From Lasioglossum baleicum (Eukaryota > Arthropoda > Insecta > Hymenoptera > Halictidae), in assembly GCF_051020765.1 (NCBI RefSeq), contig NW_027469172.1, positions 343,501 through 407,500 on the forward strand: a stretch of DNA of 64,000 nucleotides. Direction: 5' to 3'. The notes under the pieces are model-generated. The model was not told the origin of the DNA and did not search any database. It saw nothing but the letters and a program-made list of their open reading frames with translations. A program made the position numbers and the translations under genes. This document shows, piece after piece, positions 13,486-29,700 of this stretch. Every line of letters starts with the position of its first letter. Positions within the stretch are counted from its first letter, which is position 1.

Positions 13486-16400
13486 ACGCATAACGCATAA
13501 CGCATAACGCATAACGCATAACGCATAACGCATAACGCATAACGCATAACGCATAACGCATAACGCATAACGCATAACGCATAACGCATAACGCATAACG
13601 CATAACGCATAACGCATAACGCATAACGCATAACGCATATCGCATAACGCTTAACGCATAACACATAATGCATAACGCATAACGCATAACGCATAACGCA
13701 TAACGCATAACGCATAACGCATAACGCAGAACGCATAACGCAGAACGCATAACGCACAACGCACAACGCATAACGCATAACGCATAACGCATAACGCAGA
13801 ACGCATAACGCATAACGCATAACGCATAACGCATAACGCATAACGCATAACGCATAACGCATAACGCATAACGCATAACGCATAACGCATAACGCATAAC
13901 GCATAACGCATAACGCATAACGCATAACGCATAACGCATAACGCATAACGCATAACGCATAACGCATAACGCATAACGCATAACGCATAACGCATAACGC
14001 ATAACGCATAACGCATAACGCATAACGCATAACGCATAACGCATAACGCATAACGCATAACGCATAACGCATAACGCATAACGCATAACGCATAACGCAT
14101 AACGCATAACGCATAACGCATAACGCATAACGCATAACGCATAACGCATAACGCATAACGCATAACGCATAACGCATAACGCATAACGCATAACGCATAA
14201 CGCATAACGCATAACGCATAACGCATAACGCATAACGCATAACGCATAACGCATAACGCATAACGCATAACGCATAACGCATAACGCATAACGCATAACG
14301 CATAACGCATAACGCATAACGCATAACGCATAACGCATAACGCATAACGCATAACGCATAACGCATAACGCATAACGCATAACGCATAACGCATAACGCA
14401 TAACGCATAACGCATAACGCATAACGCATAACGCATAACGCATAACGCATAACGCATAACGCATAACGCATAACGCATAACGCATAACACATAACGCATA
14501 ACGCATAACGCATAACGCACAACGCATAACGCAGAGCCCGTAACGCATAATGCATAACCCATAACGCATATCGCATAACTCATAACGCATAACGCATAAC
14601 GCATAACGCATAACGCATAACGCATAACGCATAACGCATAACGCATAACGCATAACGCATAACGCATAACGCATAACGCATAACGCATAAAACATAACGC
14701 ATAACGCATAACGCATAACGCATAACGCATAACGCATAACGCATAACGCATAACGCATAACGCATAACGCATAACGCATAACGCATAACGCATAACGCAT
14801 AACGCATAACGCATAACGCATAACGCATAACGCATAACGCATAACGCATAACGCAAAACGCATAACGCATAACGCATAACGCACAACGCACAACGCATAA
14901 CGCATAACGCATAACGCATAACGCATAACGCATAACGCATAACGCATAACGCATAACGCTAAACACATAACGCATAACGCATAACGCATAACGCATAACT
15001 CATAACGCATAACGCATAACGCATAACGCATAACGCATAACGCATAACGCATAACGCATAACGCATAACGCATAACGCATAACGCATAACGCATAACGCA
15101 TAACGCATAACGCATAACGCATAACGCATAACGCAGAACGCACAACGCACAACGCACAACGCACAACGCATAACGCATAACGCATAACGCATAACGCATA
15201 ACGCATAACGCATAACGCATAACGCAGAACGCATAACGCATAAAGCATAACGCATAACGCATAACGCATAACGCATAACGCATAACGCATAACTCATAAC
15301 GCATAACGCATAACGCATAACGCATAACGCATAACGCATAACGCATAACGCAAAACGCATAACGCATAACGCACAACGCACAACGCACAACGCATAACGC
15401 ATAACGCATAACGCATAACGCATAACGCATAACGCATAACGCATAACGCATAACGCATAACGCATAACGCATAACGCATAACGCATAACGCATAACGCAT
15501 AACGCATAACGCTTAACACATAACGCATAACGCATAACGCATAACGCATAACGCATAACGCACAACGCATAACGCATAACGCATAACGCATAACGCATAA
15601 CGCATAACGCATAACGCATAACGCATAACGCATAACGCATAACGCATAACGCATAACGCATAACGCATAACGCAGAACGCATAACGCATAACGCATAACG
15701 CATAACGCATAACGCTTAACACATAACGCATAACGCATAACGCATAACGCATAACTCATAATGCATAACGCATAACGCATAACGCATAACGCATAACGCA
15801 TAACGCATAACGCATAACGCATAACGCATAACGCATAACGCATAACGCAGAACGCATAACGCAGAACGCATAACGCACAACGCACAACGCATAACGCATA
15901 ACGCATAACGCATAACGCAGAACGCATAACGCACAACGCACAACGCATAACGCATAACGCATAACGCATAACGCATAACGCATAACGCATAACGCATAAC
16001 GCATAACGCATAACGCATAACGCATAACGCATAACGCATAACGCATAACGCATAACGCATAACGCATAACGCATAACGCATAACGCATAACGCATAACGC
16101 ATAACGCATAACGCATAACGCATAACGCATAACGCATAACGCATAACGCATAACGCATAACGCATAACGCATAACGCATAACGCATAACGCACAACGCAC
16201 AACGCACAACGCACAACGCACAACGCACAACGCATAACGCATAACGCATAACGCATAACGCATAACGCTTAACGCACAACGCATAACGCAGAGCCCATAA
16301 CGCATAATGCATAACCCATAACGCATATCGCATAACTCATAACGCATAACGCACAACGCAGAGCCCATAACGCATAACGCATAACGCATAACGCATAAGG

Positions 16401-16543
16401 CACAACGCATAACGCATAAGGCACAACGCATAACGCATAACGCAAATCCATAACACATAACGCATAACGCACAACGCATAACGCATAACGCATAACGCAT
16501 ATCGCATAACGCATAACGCCTAACTCATATCCTACAAAGCATA

Positions 16544-17837
16544 ACGCATAACGCATAACGCATAACGCAGAACGCATAACGCACAACGCATAACGCATAA
16601 CGCATAACGCATAACGCATAACGCATAACGCATAACGCAAAACGCATAACGCATAACGCATAACGCACAACGCACAACGCATAACGCATAACGCATAACG
16701 CATAACGCATAACGCATAACGCATAACGCATAACGCATAACGCATAACGCTAAACACATAACGCATAACGCATAACGCATAACGCATAACTCATAACGCA
16801 TAACGCATAACGCATAACGCATAACGCATAACGCATAACGCATAACGCATAACGCATAACGCATAACGCATAACGCATAACGCATAACGCATAACGCATA
16901 ACGCATAACGCAGAACGCACAACGCACAACGCACAACGCACAACGCATAACGCATAACGCATAACGCATAACGCATAACGCATAACGCAGAACGCATAAC
17001 GCATAAAGCATAACGCATAACGCATAACGCATAACGCATAACGCATAACGCATAACGCATAACTCATAACGCATAACGCATAACGCATAACGCATAACGC
17101 ATAACGCATAACGCAAAACGCATAACGCATAACGCACAACGCACAACGCACAACGCATAACGCATAACGCATAACGCATAACGCATAACGCATAACGCAT
17201 AACGCATAACGCATAACGCATAACGCATAACGCATAACGCATAACGCATAACGCTTAACACATAACGCATAACGCATAACGCATAACGCATAACGCACAA
17301 CGCATAACGCATAACGCATAACGCATAACGCATAACGCATAACGCATAACGCATAACGCATAACGCATAACGCATAACGCAGAACGCATAACGCATAACG
17401 CATAACGCATAACGCATAACGCTTAACACATAACGCATAACGCATAACGCATAACGCATAACTCATAATGCATAACGCATAACGCATAACGCATAACGCA
17501 TAACGCATAACGCATAACGCATAACGCATAACGCATAACGCATAACGCATAACGCATAACGCAGAACGCATAACGCAGAACGCATAACGCACAACGCACA
17601 ACGCATAACGCATAACGCATAACGCATAACGCAGAACGCATAACGCACAACGCACAACGCACAACGCATAACGCATAACGCATAACGCATAACGCATAAC
17701 GCATAACGCATAACGCATAACGCATAACGCATAACGCAAATCCATAACACATAACGCATAACGCACAACGCATAACGCATAACGCATAACGCATATCGCA
17801 TAACGCATAACGCCTAACTCATATCCTACAAAGCATA
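16544..17837. repeat. 1.3 kb higher-order repeat, copy 1
   Basis: Following the box at 16519, the order is an ACGCAGA-ACGCATA-ACGCACA trio, ACGCAAA, an ACGCACA pair and a C opening at 16749. Then come ACTCATA, ACGCAGA plus four ACGCACA near 16911, AAGCATA near 17004, ACGCAAA near 17112, an ACGCACA triple, ACGCTTA-ACACATA near 17252 and a B module near 17421. A cassette tail with the box at 17813 closes it. The next 1.3 kb repeats the series. Confidence 0.85.
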
Positions 17838-19138
17838 ACGCATAACGCATAACGCATAACGCAGAACGCATAACGCACAACGCATAACGCATAACGCATA
17901 ACGCATAACGCATAACGCATAACGCATAACGCAAAACGCATAACGCATAACGCATAACGCACAACGCACAACGCATAACGCATAACGCATAACGCATAAC
18001 GCATAACGCATAACGCATAACGCATAACGCATAACGCATAACGCTAAACACATAACGCATAACGCATAACGCATAACGCATAACTCATAACGCATAACGC
18101 ATAACGCATAACGCATAACGCATAACGCATAACGCATAACGCATAACGCATAACGCATAACGCATAACGCATAACGCATAACGCATAACGCATAACGCAT
18201 AACGCATAACGCAGAACGCACAACGCACAACGCACAACGCACAACGCATAACGCATAACGCATAACGCATAACGCATAACGCATAACGCAGAACGCATAA
18301 CGCATAAAGCATAACGCATAACGCATAACGCATAACGCATAACGCATAACGCATAACGCATAACTCATAACGCATAACGCATAACGCATAACGCATAACG
18401 CATAACGCATAACGCAAAACGCATAACGCATAACGCACAACGCACAACGCACAACGCATAACGCATAACGCATAACGCATAACGCATAACGCATAACGCA
18501 TAACGCATAACGCATAACGCATAACGCATAACGCATAACGCATAACGCATAACGCTTAACACATAACGCATAACGCATAACGCATAACGCATAACGCACA
18601 ACGCATAACGCATAACGCATAACGCATAACGCATAACGCATAACGCATAACGCATAACGCATAACGCATAACGCATAACGCAGAACGCATAACGCATAAC
18701 GCATAACGCATAACGCATAACGCTTAACACATAACGCATAACGCATAACGCATAACGCATAACTCATAATGCATAACGCATAACGCATAACGCATAACGC
18801 ATAACGCATAACGCATAACGCATAACGCATAACGCATAACGCATAACGCATAACGCATAACGCAGAACGCATAACGCAGAACGCATAACGCACAACGCAC
18901 AACGCATAACGCATAACGCATAACGCATAACGCAGAACGCATAACGCACAACGCACAACGCACAACGCATAACGCATAACGCATAACGCATAACGCATAA
19001 CGCATAACGCATAACGCATAACGCATAACGCATAACGCATAACGCATAACGCATAACGCATAACGCATAACGCATAACGCATAACGCATAACGCATAACG
19101 CATAACGCATAACGCATAACGCATAACGCATAACGCAT
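17838..19138. repeat. 1.3 kb higher-order repeat, copy 2
   Basis: The C opening lies at 18043 (1,294 bp after the first), ACTCATA at about 18364 and the B module near 18721 (both about 1,300 bp after their partners). It then departs from copy 1: instead of a bare cassette tail it runs through a longer pure stretch into a six-fold ACGCACA cluster near 19189 and a full A2 cassette at 19245-19502. The right limit given is approximate. Confidence 0.75.
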
Positions 19139-20055
19139 AACGCATAACGCATAACGCATAACGCATAACGCATAACGCATAACGCACAACGCACAACGCA
19201 CAACGCACAACGCACAACGCACAACGCATAACGCATAACGCATAACGCTTAACGCACAACGCATAACGCAGAGCCCATAACGCATAATGCATAACCCATA
19301 ACGCATATCGCATAACTCATAACGCATAACGCACAACGCAGAGCCCATAACGCATAACGCATAACGCATAACGCATAAGGCACAACGCATAACGCATAAC
19401 GCAAATCCATAACACATAACGCATAACGCACAACGCATAACGCATAACGCATAACGCATATCGCATAACGCATAACGCCTAACTCATATCCTACAAAGCA
19501 TAACGCATAACGCATAACGCATAACGCAGAACGCATAACGCACAACGCACAACGCATAACGCATAACGCATAACGCATAACGCATAACGCATAACGCATA
19601 ACGCATAACGCATAACGCATAACGCATAACGCATAACGCATAACGCATAACGCATAACGCATAACGCATAACGCATAACGCATAACGCATAACGCATAAC
19701 GCATAACGCATAACGCATAACGCATAACGCATAACGCATAACGCATAACGCATAACGCATAACGCATAACGCATAACGCATAACGCATAACGCATAACGC
19801 ATAACGCATAACGCATAACGCATAACGCATAACGCATAACGCATAACGCATAACGCATAACGCATAACGCATAACGCATAACGCATAACGCATAACGCAT
19901 AACGCATAACGCATAACGCATAACGCATAACGCATAACGCATAACGCATAACGCATAACGCATAACGCATAACGCATAACGCATAACGCATAACGCATAA
20001 CGCATAACGCATAACGCATAACGCATAACGCATAACGCATAACGCATAACGCATA

Positions 20056-20237
20056 ACGCACAACGCACAACGCACAACGCACAACGCATAACGCATACCG
20101 CATAACGCATAACGCATAACGCACAACGCATAACGCATAACGCATAACGCACAACGCACAACGCATAACGCATAACGCATAACGCATAACGCATAACGCA
20201 TAACGCATAACGCATAACGCATAACGCATATGGCATA
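20056..20237. repeat. D module, reference copy (ACGCACA / CCGCATA / TGGCATA)
   Basis: This 182-bp (26-unit) segment opens with four ACGCACA. CCGCATA follows at about 20098, then a single ACGCACA, then a pair, a short pure run, and TGGCATA at 20231-20237. Copies with the same order occur near 32.61, 34.36, 35.65, 37.47, 49.79, 53.40, 58.71 and 59.54 kb. A rearranged copy lies near 62.14 kb and a fragment near 63.50 kb. The 59.54 kb copy ends TGGTATA instead of TGGCATA. Confidence 0.82.
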
Positions 20238-20997
20238 ACGCATAACGCATAACGCATAACGCATAACGCATAACGCATAACGCATAACGCATAACGCATA
20301 ACGCATAACGCATAACGCATAACGCATAACGCATAACGCATAACGCATAACGCATAACGCACAACGCATAACGCAGAGCCCGTAACGCATAATGCATAAC
20401 CCATAACGCATATCGCATAACTCATAACGCATAACGCACAACGCAGAGCCCATAACGCATAACGCATAACGCATAAGGCACAACGCATAACGCATAACGC
20501 AAATCCATAACACATAACGCATAACGCACAACGCATAACGCATAACGCATAACGCATATCGCATAACGCATAACGCCTAACTCATATCCTACAAAGCATA
20601 ACGCATAACGCATAACGCATAACGCATAACGCATAACGCATAACGCATAACGCATAACGCATAACGCATAACGCATAACGCATAACGCATGTCGCATAAC
20701 GCATAACGCATAACGCATAACGCATAACGCATAACGCATAACGCATAACGCATAACGCATAACGCATAACGCACAACGCATAACGCAGAGCCCGTAACGC
20801 ATAATGCATAACCCATAACGCATATCGCATAACTCATAACGCATACGCACAACGCAGAGCCCATAACGCATAACGCATAACGCATAAGGCACAACGCATA
20901 ACGCATAACGCAAATCCATAACACATAACGCATAACGCACAACGCATAACGCATATCGCATAACGCATAACGCCTAACTCATATCCTACAAAGCATA

Positions 20998-22305
20998 ACG
21001 CATAACGCATAACGCATAACGCATAACGCATAACGCATAACGCATAACGCATAACGCATAACGCATAACGCATAACGCATAACGCATAACGCATAACGCA
21101 TAACGCATAACGCATAACGCATATCGCATAACGCTTAACGCATAACACATAATGCATAACGCATAACGCATAACGCATAACGCATAACGCATAACGCATA
21201 ACGCATAACGCATAACGCAGAACGCATAACGCAGAACGCATAACGCACAACGCACAACGCATAACGCATAACGCATAACGCATAACGCAGAACGCATAAC
21301 GCATAACGCATAACGCATAACGCATAACGCATAACGCATAACGCATAACGCATAACGCATAACGCATAACGCATAACGCATAACGCATAACGCATAACGC
21401 ATAACGCATAACGCATAACGCATAACGCATAACGCATAACGCATAACGCATAACGCATAACGCATAACGCATAACGCATAACGCATAACGCATAACGCAT
21501 AACGCATAACGCATAACGCATAACGCATAACGCATAACGCATAACGCATAACGCATAACGCATAACGCATAATGCATAACGCATAACGCATAACGCATAA
21601 CGCATAACGCATAACGCATAACGCATAACGCATAACGCATAACGCATAACGCATAACGCATAACGCATAACGCATAACGCAAAACGCATAACGCATAACG
21701 CACAACGCACAACGCATAACGCATAACGCATAACGCATAACGCATAACGCATAACGCATAACGCATAACGCATAACGCATAACGCATAACGCATAACGCA
21801 TAACGCATAACGCTTAACACATAACGCATAACGCATAACGCATAACGCATAACGCATAACGCATAACGCATAACGCATAACGCATAACGCATAACGCATA
21901 ACGCTTAACACATAACGCATAACGCATAACGCTTAACGCATAACTCATAATGCATAACGCATAACGCATAACGCATAACGCATAACGCACAACGCATAAC
22001 GCATAACGCATAACGCATAACGCATAACGCATAACGCATAACGCATAACGCTTAACGCACAACGCATAACGCAGAGCCCATAACGCATAATGCATAACCC
22101 ATAACGCATATCGCATAACTCATAACGCATAACGCACAACGCAGAGCCCATAACGCATAACGCATAACGCATAACGCATAAGGCACAACGCATAACGCAT
22201 AACGCAAATCCATAACACATAACGCATAACGCACAACGCATAACGCATAACGCATAACGCATATCGCATAACGCATAACGCCTAACTCATATCCTACAAA
22301 GCATA
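20998..22305. repeat. Start of a third 7.5 kb-type unit, interrupted
   Basis: The first 300 bp or so match the start of copy 2: ACGCTTA, ACACATA and ATGCATA near 21133, then the ACGCAGA cluster near 21230. The similarity then breaks down into a long pure run with an ATGCATA near 21571, ACGCAAA near 21679, ACGCTTA units near 21813, 21903, 21931 and 22048, and an A2 cassette at 22048-22305. Confidence 0.7.
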
Positions 22306-22648
22306 ACGCATAACGCATAACGCATAACGCAGAACGCATAACGCACAACGCACAACGCAGAACGCATAACGCATAACGCATAACGCATAACGCATAACGC
22401 ATAACGCATAACGCATAACGCATAACGCATAACGCATAACGCATAACGCATAACGCATAACGCATAACGCATAACGCATAACGCATAACGCATAACGCAT
22501 AACGCATAACGCATAACGCATAACGCATAACGCATAACGCATAACGCATAACGCATAACGCATAACGCATAACGCATAACGCATAACGCATAACGCATAA
22601 CGCATAACGCATAACGCATAACGCATAACGCATAACGCATAACGCATA

Positions 22649-22683
22649 ACGCACAACGCACAACGTACAACGCACAACGCACA
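22649..22683. repeat. E cluster: ACGTACA flanked by ACGCACA pairs
   Basis: Five units in order: two ACGCACA, one ACGTACA, two ACGCACA. The ACGTACA variant recurs near 23.95, 24.36, 26.61, 27.24, 28.01, 28.60, 30.72, 31.25, 33.68, 36.77 and 61.19 kb and nowhere else that I see. Near 29.57 kb the equivalent place has ACGGACA. The copies near 23.95, 28.01, 30.72, 33.68 and 36.77 kb have lost the leading pair down to one ACGCACA. Confidence 0.85.
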
Positions 22684-23053
22684 ACGCATAACGCATAACG
22701 CATAACGCATAACGCATAACGCATAACGCTTAACGCACAACGCATAACGCAGAGCCCATAACGCATAATGCATAACCCATAACGCATATCGCATAACTCA
22801 TAACGCATAACGCACAACGCAGAGCCCATAACGCATAACGCATAACGCATAACGCATAAGGCACAACGCATAACGCATAACGCAAATCCATAACACATAA
22901 CGCATAACGCACAACGCATAACGCATAACGCATAACGCATATCGCATAACGCATAACGCCTAACTCATATCCTACAAAGCATAACGCATAACGCATAACG
23001 CATAACGCATAACGCATAACGCAGAACGCATAACGCACAACGCACAACGCAGA

Positions 23054-23746
23054 ACGCATAACGCATAACGCATAACGCATAACGCATAACGCATAACGCA
23101 TAACGCATAACGCATAACGCATAACGCATAACGCATAACGCATAACGCATAACGCATAACGCATAACGCATAACGCATAACGCATAACGCATAACGCATA
23201 ACGCATAACGCATAACGCATAACGCATAACGCATAACGCATAACGCATAACGCATAACGCATAACGCATAACGCATAACGCATAACGCATAACGCATAAC
23301 GCATAACGCATAACGCATAACGCATAACGCATAACGCATAACGCATAACGCATAACGCATAACGCATAACGCATAACGCATAACGCATAACGCATAACGC
23401 ATAACGCATAACGCATAACGCATAACGCATAACGCATAACGCATAACGCATAACGCATAACGCATAACGCATAACGCATAACGCATAACGCATAACGCAT
23501 AACGCATAACGCATAACGCATAACGCATAACGCATAACGCATAACGCATAACGCATAACGCATAACGCATAACGCATAACGCATAACGCATAACGCATAA
23601 CGCATAACGCATAACGCATAACGCATAACGCATAACGCATAACGCATAACGCATAACGCATAACGCATAACGCATAACGCATAACGCATAACGCATAACG
23701 CATAACGCATAACGCATAACGCATAACGCATAACGCATAACGCATA
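23054..23746. repeat. Pure run of 99 ACGCATA units
   Basis: This 693-bp run shows no substitution by eye, between an ACGCAGA on the left and ACGCATG on the right. Equivalent ACGCATG-bounded runs in the related units ending near 27.8, 30.5, 33.5 and 36.6 kb have other lengths, so the run length is what varies between copies. Confidence 0.85.
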
Positions 23747-26700
23747 ACGCATGTCGCATAACGCATAACGCATAACGCATAACGCATAAGGCACAACGCA
23801 TAACGCATAACGCAAATCCATAACACATAACGCATAACGCACAACGCATAACGCATAACGCATAACGCATATCGCATAACGCATAACGCCTAACTCATAT
23901 CCTACAAAGCATAACGCATAACGCATAACGCATAACGCAGAACGCATAACGCACAACGTACAACGCACAACGCACAACGCATAACGCATAACGCATAACG
24001 CATAACGCATAACGCATAACGCATAACGCTTAACGCACAACGCATAACGCAGAGCCCATAACGCATAATGCATAACCCATAACGCATATCGCATAACTCA
24101 TAACGCATAACGCACAACGCAGAGCCCATAACGCAGAACGCATAACGCACAACGCACAACGCAGAACGCATAACGCATAACGCATAACGCATAACGCATA
24201 ACGCATAACGCATAACGCATAACGCATAACGCATAACGCATAACGCATAACGCATAACGCATAACGCATAACGCATAACGCATAACGCATAACGCATAAC
24301 GCATAACGCATAACGCATAACGCATAACGCATAACGCATAACGCATAACGCACAACGCACAACGTACAACGCACAACGCACAACGCATAACGCATAACGC
24401 ATAACGCATAACGCATAACGCATAACTCATAACGCATAACGCACAACGCAGAGCCCATAACGCATAACGCATAACGCATAACGCATAAGGCACAACGCAT
24501 AACGCATAACGCAAATCCATAACACATAACGCATAACGCACAACGCATAACGCATAACGCATAACGCATATCGCATAACGCATAACGCCTAACTCATATC
24601 CTACAAAGCATAACGCATAACGCATAACGCATAACGCAGAACGCATAACGCACAACGCACAACGCAGAACGCATAACGCATAACGCATAACGCATAACGC
24701 ATAACGCATAACGCATAACGCATAACGCATAACGCATAACGCATAACGCATAACGCATAACGCATAACGCATAACGCATAACGCATAACGCATAACGCAT
24801 AACGCATAACGCATAACGCATAACGCATAACGCATAACGCATAACGCATAACGCATAACGCATAACGCATAACGCATAACGCATAACGCATAACGCATAA
24901 CGCATAACGCATAACGCATAACGCATAACGCATAACGCATAACGCATAACGCATAACGCATAACGCATAACGCATAACGCATAACGCATAACGCATAACG
25001 CATAACGCATAACGCATAACGCATAACGCATAACGCATAACGCATAACGCATAACGCATAACGCATAACGCATAACGCATAACGCATAACGCATAACGCA
25101 TAACGCATAACGCATAACGCATAACGCATAACGCATAACGCATAACGCATAACGCATAACGCATAACGCAAATCCATAACACATAACGCATAACGCACAA
25201 CGCATAACGCATAACGCATAACGCATAACGCATAACGCATAACGCATAACGCATAACGCATAACGCAGAGCCCATAACGCATAACGCATAACGCATAACG
25301 CATAAGGCACAACGCATAACGCATAACGCAAATCCATAACACATAACGCATAACGCACAACGCATAACGCATAACGCATAACGCATAACGCATATCGCAT
25401 AACGCATAACGCCTAACTCATATCCTACAAAGCATAACGCATAACGCATAACGCATAACGCAGAACGCATAACGCACAACGCAGAACGCATAACGCATAA
25501 CGCATAACGCATAACGCATAACGCATAACGCATAACGCATAACGCTTAACACATAACGCATAACGCATAACGCTTAACGCATAACTCATAATGCATAACG
25601 CATAACGCATAACGCATAACGCATAACGCATAACGCATAACGCATAACGCATAACGCATAACGCATAACGCATAACGCATAACGCATAACGCAGAACGCA
25701 TAACGCAGAACGCATAACGCACAACGCACAACGCATAACGCAGAACGCATAACGCACAACGCACAACGCATAACGCATAACGCATAACGCATAACGCATA
25801 ACGCATAACGCATAAAGCATAACGCATAACGCATAACGCATAACGCATAACGCATAACGCATAACGCATAACGCATAACGCATAACGCATAACGCATAAC
25901 GCATAACGCATAACGCATAACGCATAACGCATAACGCATAACGCATAACGCATAACGCATAACGCATAACGCATAACGCATAACGCATAACGCATAACGC
26001 ATAACGCATAACGCATAACGCATAACGCATAACGCATAACGCATAACGCATAACGCATAACGCATAACGCATAACGCATAACGCATAACGCATAACGCAT
26101 AACGCTTAACACATAACGCATAACGCATAACGCTTAACGCATAACTCATAATGCATAACGCATAACGCATAACGCATAACGCATAACGCATAACGCATAA
26201 CGCATAACGCATAACGCATAACGCATAACGCATAACGCAGAACGCATAACGCAGAACGCATAACGCACAACGCACAACGCATAACGCAGAACGCATAACG
26301 CACAACGCACAACGCATAACGCATAACGCATAACGCATAACGCATAACGCATAACGCATAAAGCATAACGCATAACGCATAACGCATAACGCATAACGCA
26401 AAACGCATAACGCATAACGCATAACGCATAACGCATAACGCATAACGCATAACGCATAACGCATAACGCATAACGCATAACGCATAACGCATAACGCATA
26501 ACGCATAACGCATAACGCATAACGCATAACGCATAACGCATAACGCATAACGCATAACGCATAACGCATAACGCATAACGCATAACGCATAACGCATAAC
26601 GCACAACGCACAACGTACAACGCACAACGCACAACGCATAACGCATAACGCATAACGCATAACTCATAACGCATAACGCTTAACGCACAACGCATAACGC

Positions 26701-29700
26701 AGAGCCCATAACGCATAATGCATAACCCATAACGCATATCGCATAACTCATAACGCATAACGCACAACGCAGAGCCCATAACGCATAACGCATAACGCAT
26801 AACGCATAAGGCACAACGCATAACGCATAACGCAAATCCATAACACATAACGCATAACGCACAACGCATAACGCATAACGCATAACGCATATCGCATAAC
26901 GCATAACGCCTAACTCATATCCTACAAAGCATAACGCATAACGCATAACGCATAACGCAGAACGCATAACGCACAACGCACAACGCAGAACGCATAACGC
27001 ATAACGCATAACGCATAACGCATAACGCATAACGCATAACGCATAACGCATAACGCATAACGCATAACGCATAACGCATAACGCATAACGCATAACGCAT
27101 AACGCATAACGCATAACGCATAACGCATAACGCATAACGCATAACGCATAACGCATAACGCATAACGCATAACGCATAACGCATAACGCATAACGCATAA
27201 CGCATAACGCATAACGCATAACGCACAACGCACAACGTACAACGCACAACGCACAACGCATAACGCATAACGCATAACGCATAACGCATAACGCATAACG
27301 CATAACGCTTAACGCACAACGCATAACGCAGAGCCCATAACGCATAATGCATAACCCATAACGCATATCGCATAACTCATAACGCATAACGCACAACGCA
27401 GAGCCCATAACGCATAACGCATAACGCATAACGCATAAGGCACAACGCATAACGCATAACGCAAATCCATAACACATAACGCATAACGCACAACGCATAA
27501 CGCATAACGCATAACGCATATCGCATAACGCATAACGCCTAACTCATATCCTACAAAGCATAACGCATAACGCATAACGCATAACGCAGAACGCATAACG
27601 CACAACGCACAACGCAGAACGCATAACGCATAACGCATAACGCATAACGCATAACGCATAACGCATAACGCATAACGCATAACGCATAACGCATAACGCA
27701 TAACGCATAACGCATAACGCATAACGCATAACGCATAACGCATAACGCATAACGCATAACGCATAACGCATAACGCATAACGCATAACGCATAACGCATA
27801 ACGCATGTCGCATAACGCATAACGCATAACGCATAACGCATAAGGCACAACGCATAACGCATAACGCAAATCCATAACACATAACGCATAACGCACAACG
27901 CATAACGCATAACGCATAACGCATATCGCATAACGCATAACGCCTAACTCATATCCTACAAAGCATAACGCATAACGCATAACGCATAACGCAGAACGCA
28001 TAACGCACAACGTACAACGCACAACGCACAACGCATAACGCATAACGCATAACGCATAACGCATAACGCATAACGCTTAACGCACAACGCATAACGCAGA
28101 GCCCATAACGCATAATGCATAACCCATAACGCATATCGCATAACTCATAACGCATAACGCACAACGCAGAGCCCATAACGCATAACGCATAACGCATAAC
28201 GCATAAGGCACAACGCATAACGCATAACGCAAATCCATAACACATAACGCATAACGCACAACGCATAACGCATAACGCATAACGCATATCGCATAACGCA
28301 TAACGCCTAACTCATATCCTACAAAGCATAACGCATAACGCATAACGCATAACGCAGAACGCATAACGCACAACGCACAACGCAGAACGCATAACGCATA
28401 ACGCATAACGCATAACGCATAACGCATAACGCATAACGCATAACGCATAACGCATAACGCATAACGCATAACGCATAACGCATAACGCATAACGCATAAC
28501 GCATAACGCATAACGCATAACGCATAACGCATAACGCATAACGCATAACGCATAACGCATAACGCATAACGCATAACGCATAACGCACAACGCACAACGT
28601 ACAACGCACAACGCACAACGCATAACGCATAACGCATAACGCATAACGCATAACGCATAACGCTTAACGCACAACGCATAACGCAGAGCCCATAACGCAT
28701 AATGCATAACCCATAACGCATATCGCATAACTCATAACGCATAACGCACAACGCAGAGCCCATAACGCATAACGCATAACGCATAACGCATAAGGCACAA
28801 CGCATAACGCATAACGCAAATCCATAACACATAACGCATAACGCACAACGCATAACGCATAACGCATAACGCATATCGCATAACGCATAACGCCTAACTC
28901 ATATCCTACAAAGCATAACGCATAACGCATAACGCATAACGCAGAACGCATAACGCACAACGCACAACGCAGAACGCATAACGCATAACGCATAACGCAT
29001 AACGCATAACGCATAACGCATAACGCATAACGCATAACGCATAACGCATAACGCATAACGCATAACGCATAACGCATAACGCACAACGCAGAGCCCATAA
29101 CGCATAACGCATAACGCATAACGCATAAGGCACAACGCATAACGCATAACGCAAATCCATAACACATAACGCATAACGCACAACGCATAACGCATAACGC
29201 ATAACGCATATCGCATAACGCATAACGCCTAACTCATATCCAACAAAGCATAACGCATAACGCATAACGCATAACGCAGAACGCATAACGCACAACGCAC
29301 AACGCAGAACGCATAACGCATAACGCATAACGCATAACGCATAACGCATAACGCATAACGCATAACGCATAACGCATAACGCATAACGCATAACGCATAA
29401 CGCATAACGCATAACGCATAACGCATAACGCATAACGCATAACGCATAACGCATAACGCATAACGCATAACGCATAACGCATAACGCATAACGCATAACG
29501 CATAACGCATAACGCATAACGCATAACGCATAACGCATAACGCATAACGCATAACGCATAACGCACAACGCACAACGGACAACGCACAACGCACAACGCA
29601 TAACGCATAACGCATAACGCATAACGCATAACGCATAACGCATAACGCTTAACGCACAACGCATAACGCAGAGCCCATAACGCATAATGCATAACCCATA

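Larger units (their letters stand above)
13486..20997. repeat. Higher-order repeat, 7.5 kb unit, copy 2
   Basis: The unit is delimited by boxes at 13461 and 20973 (7,512 bp). Landmark offsets to copy 1 are AAAACAT 7031 to 14691 (7,660), C opening 7312 to 14958 (7,646), C opening 10412 to 18043 (7,631), box 11917 to 19478 (7,561) and box 13057 to 20576 (7,519). The unusual short unit in the last cassette is present in both (near 13327 and 20838). Differences are mostly multiples of 7, meaning gain or loss of heptamers in pure runs, plus an extra 1.3 kb internal duplication in this copy. Confidence 0.8.
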
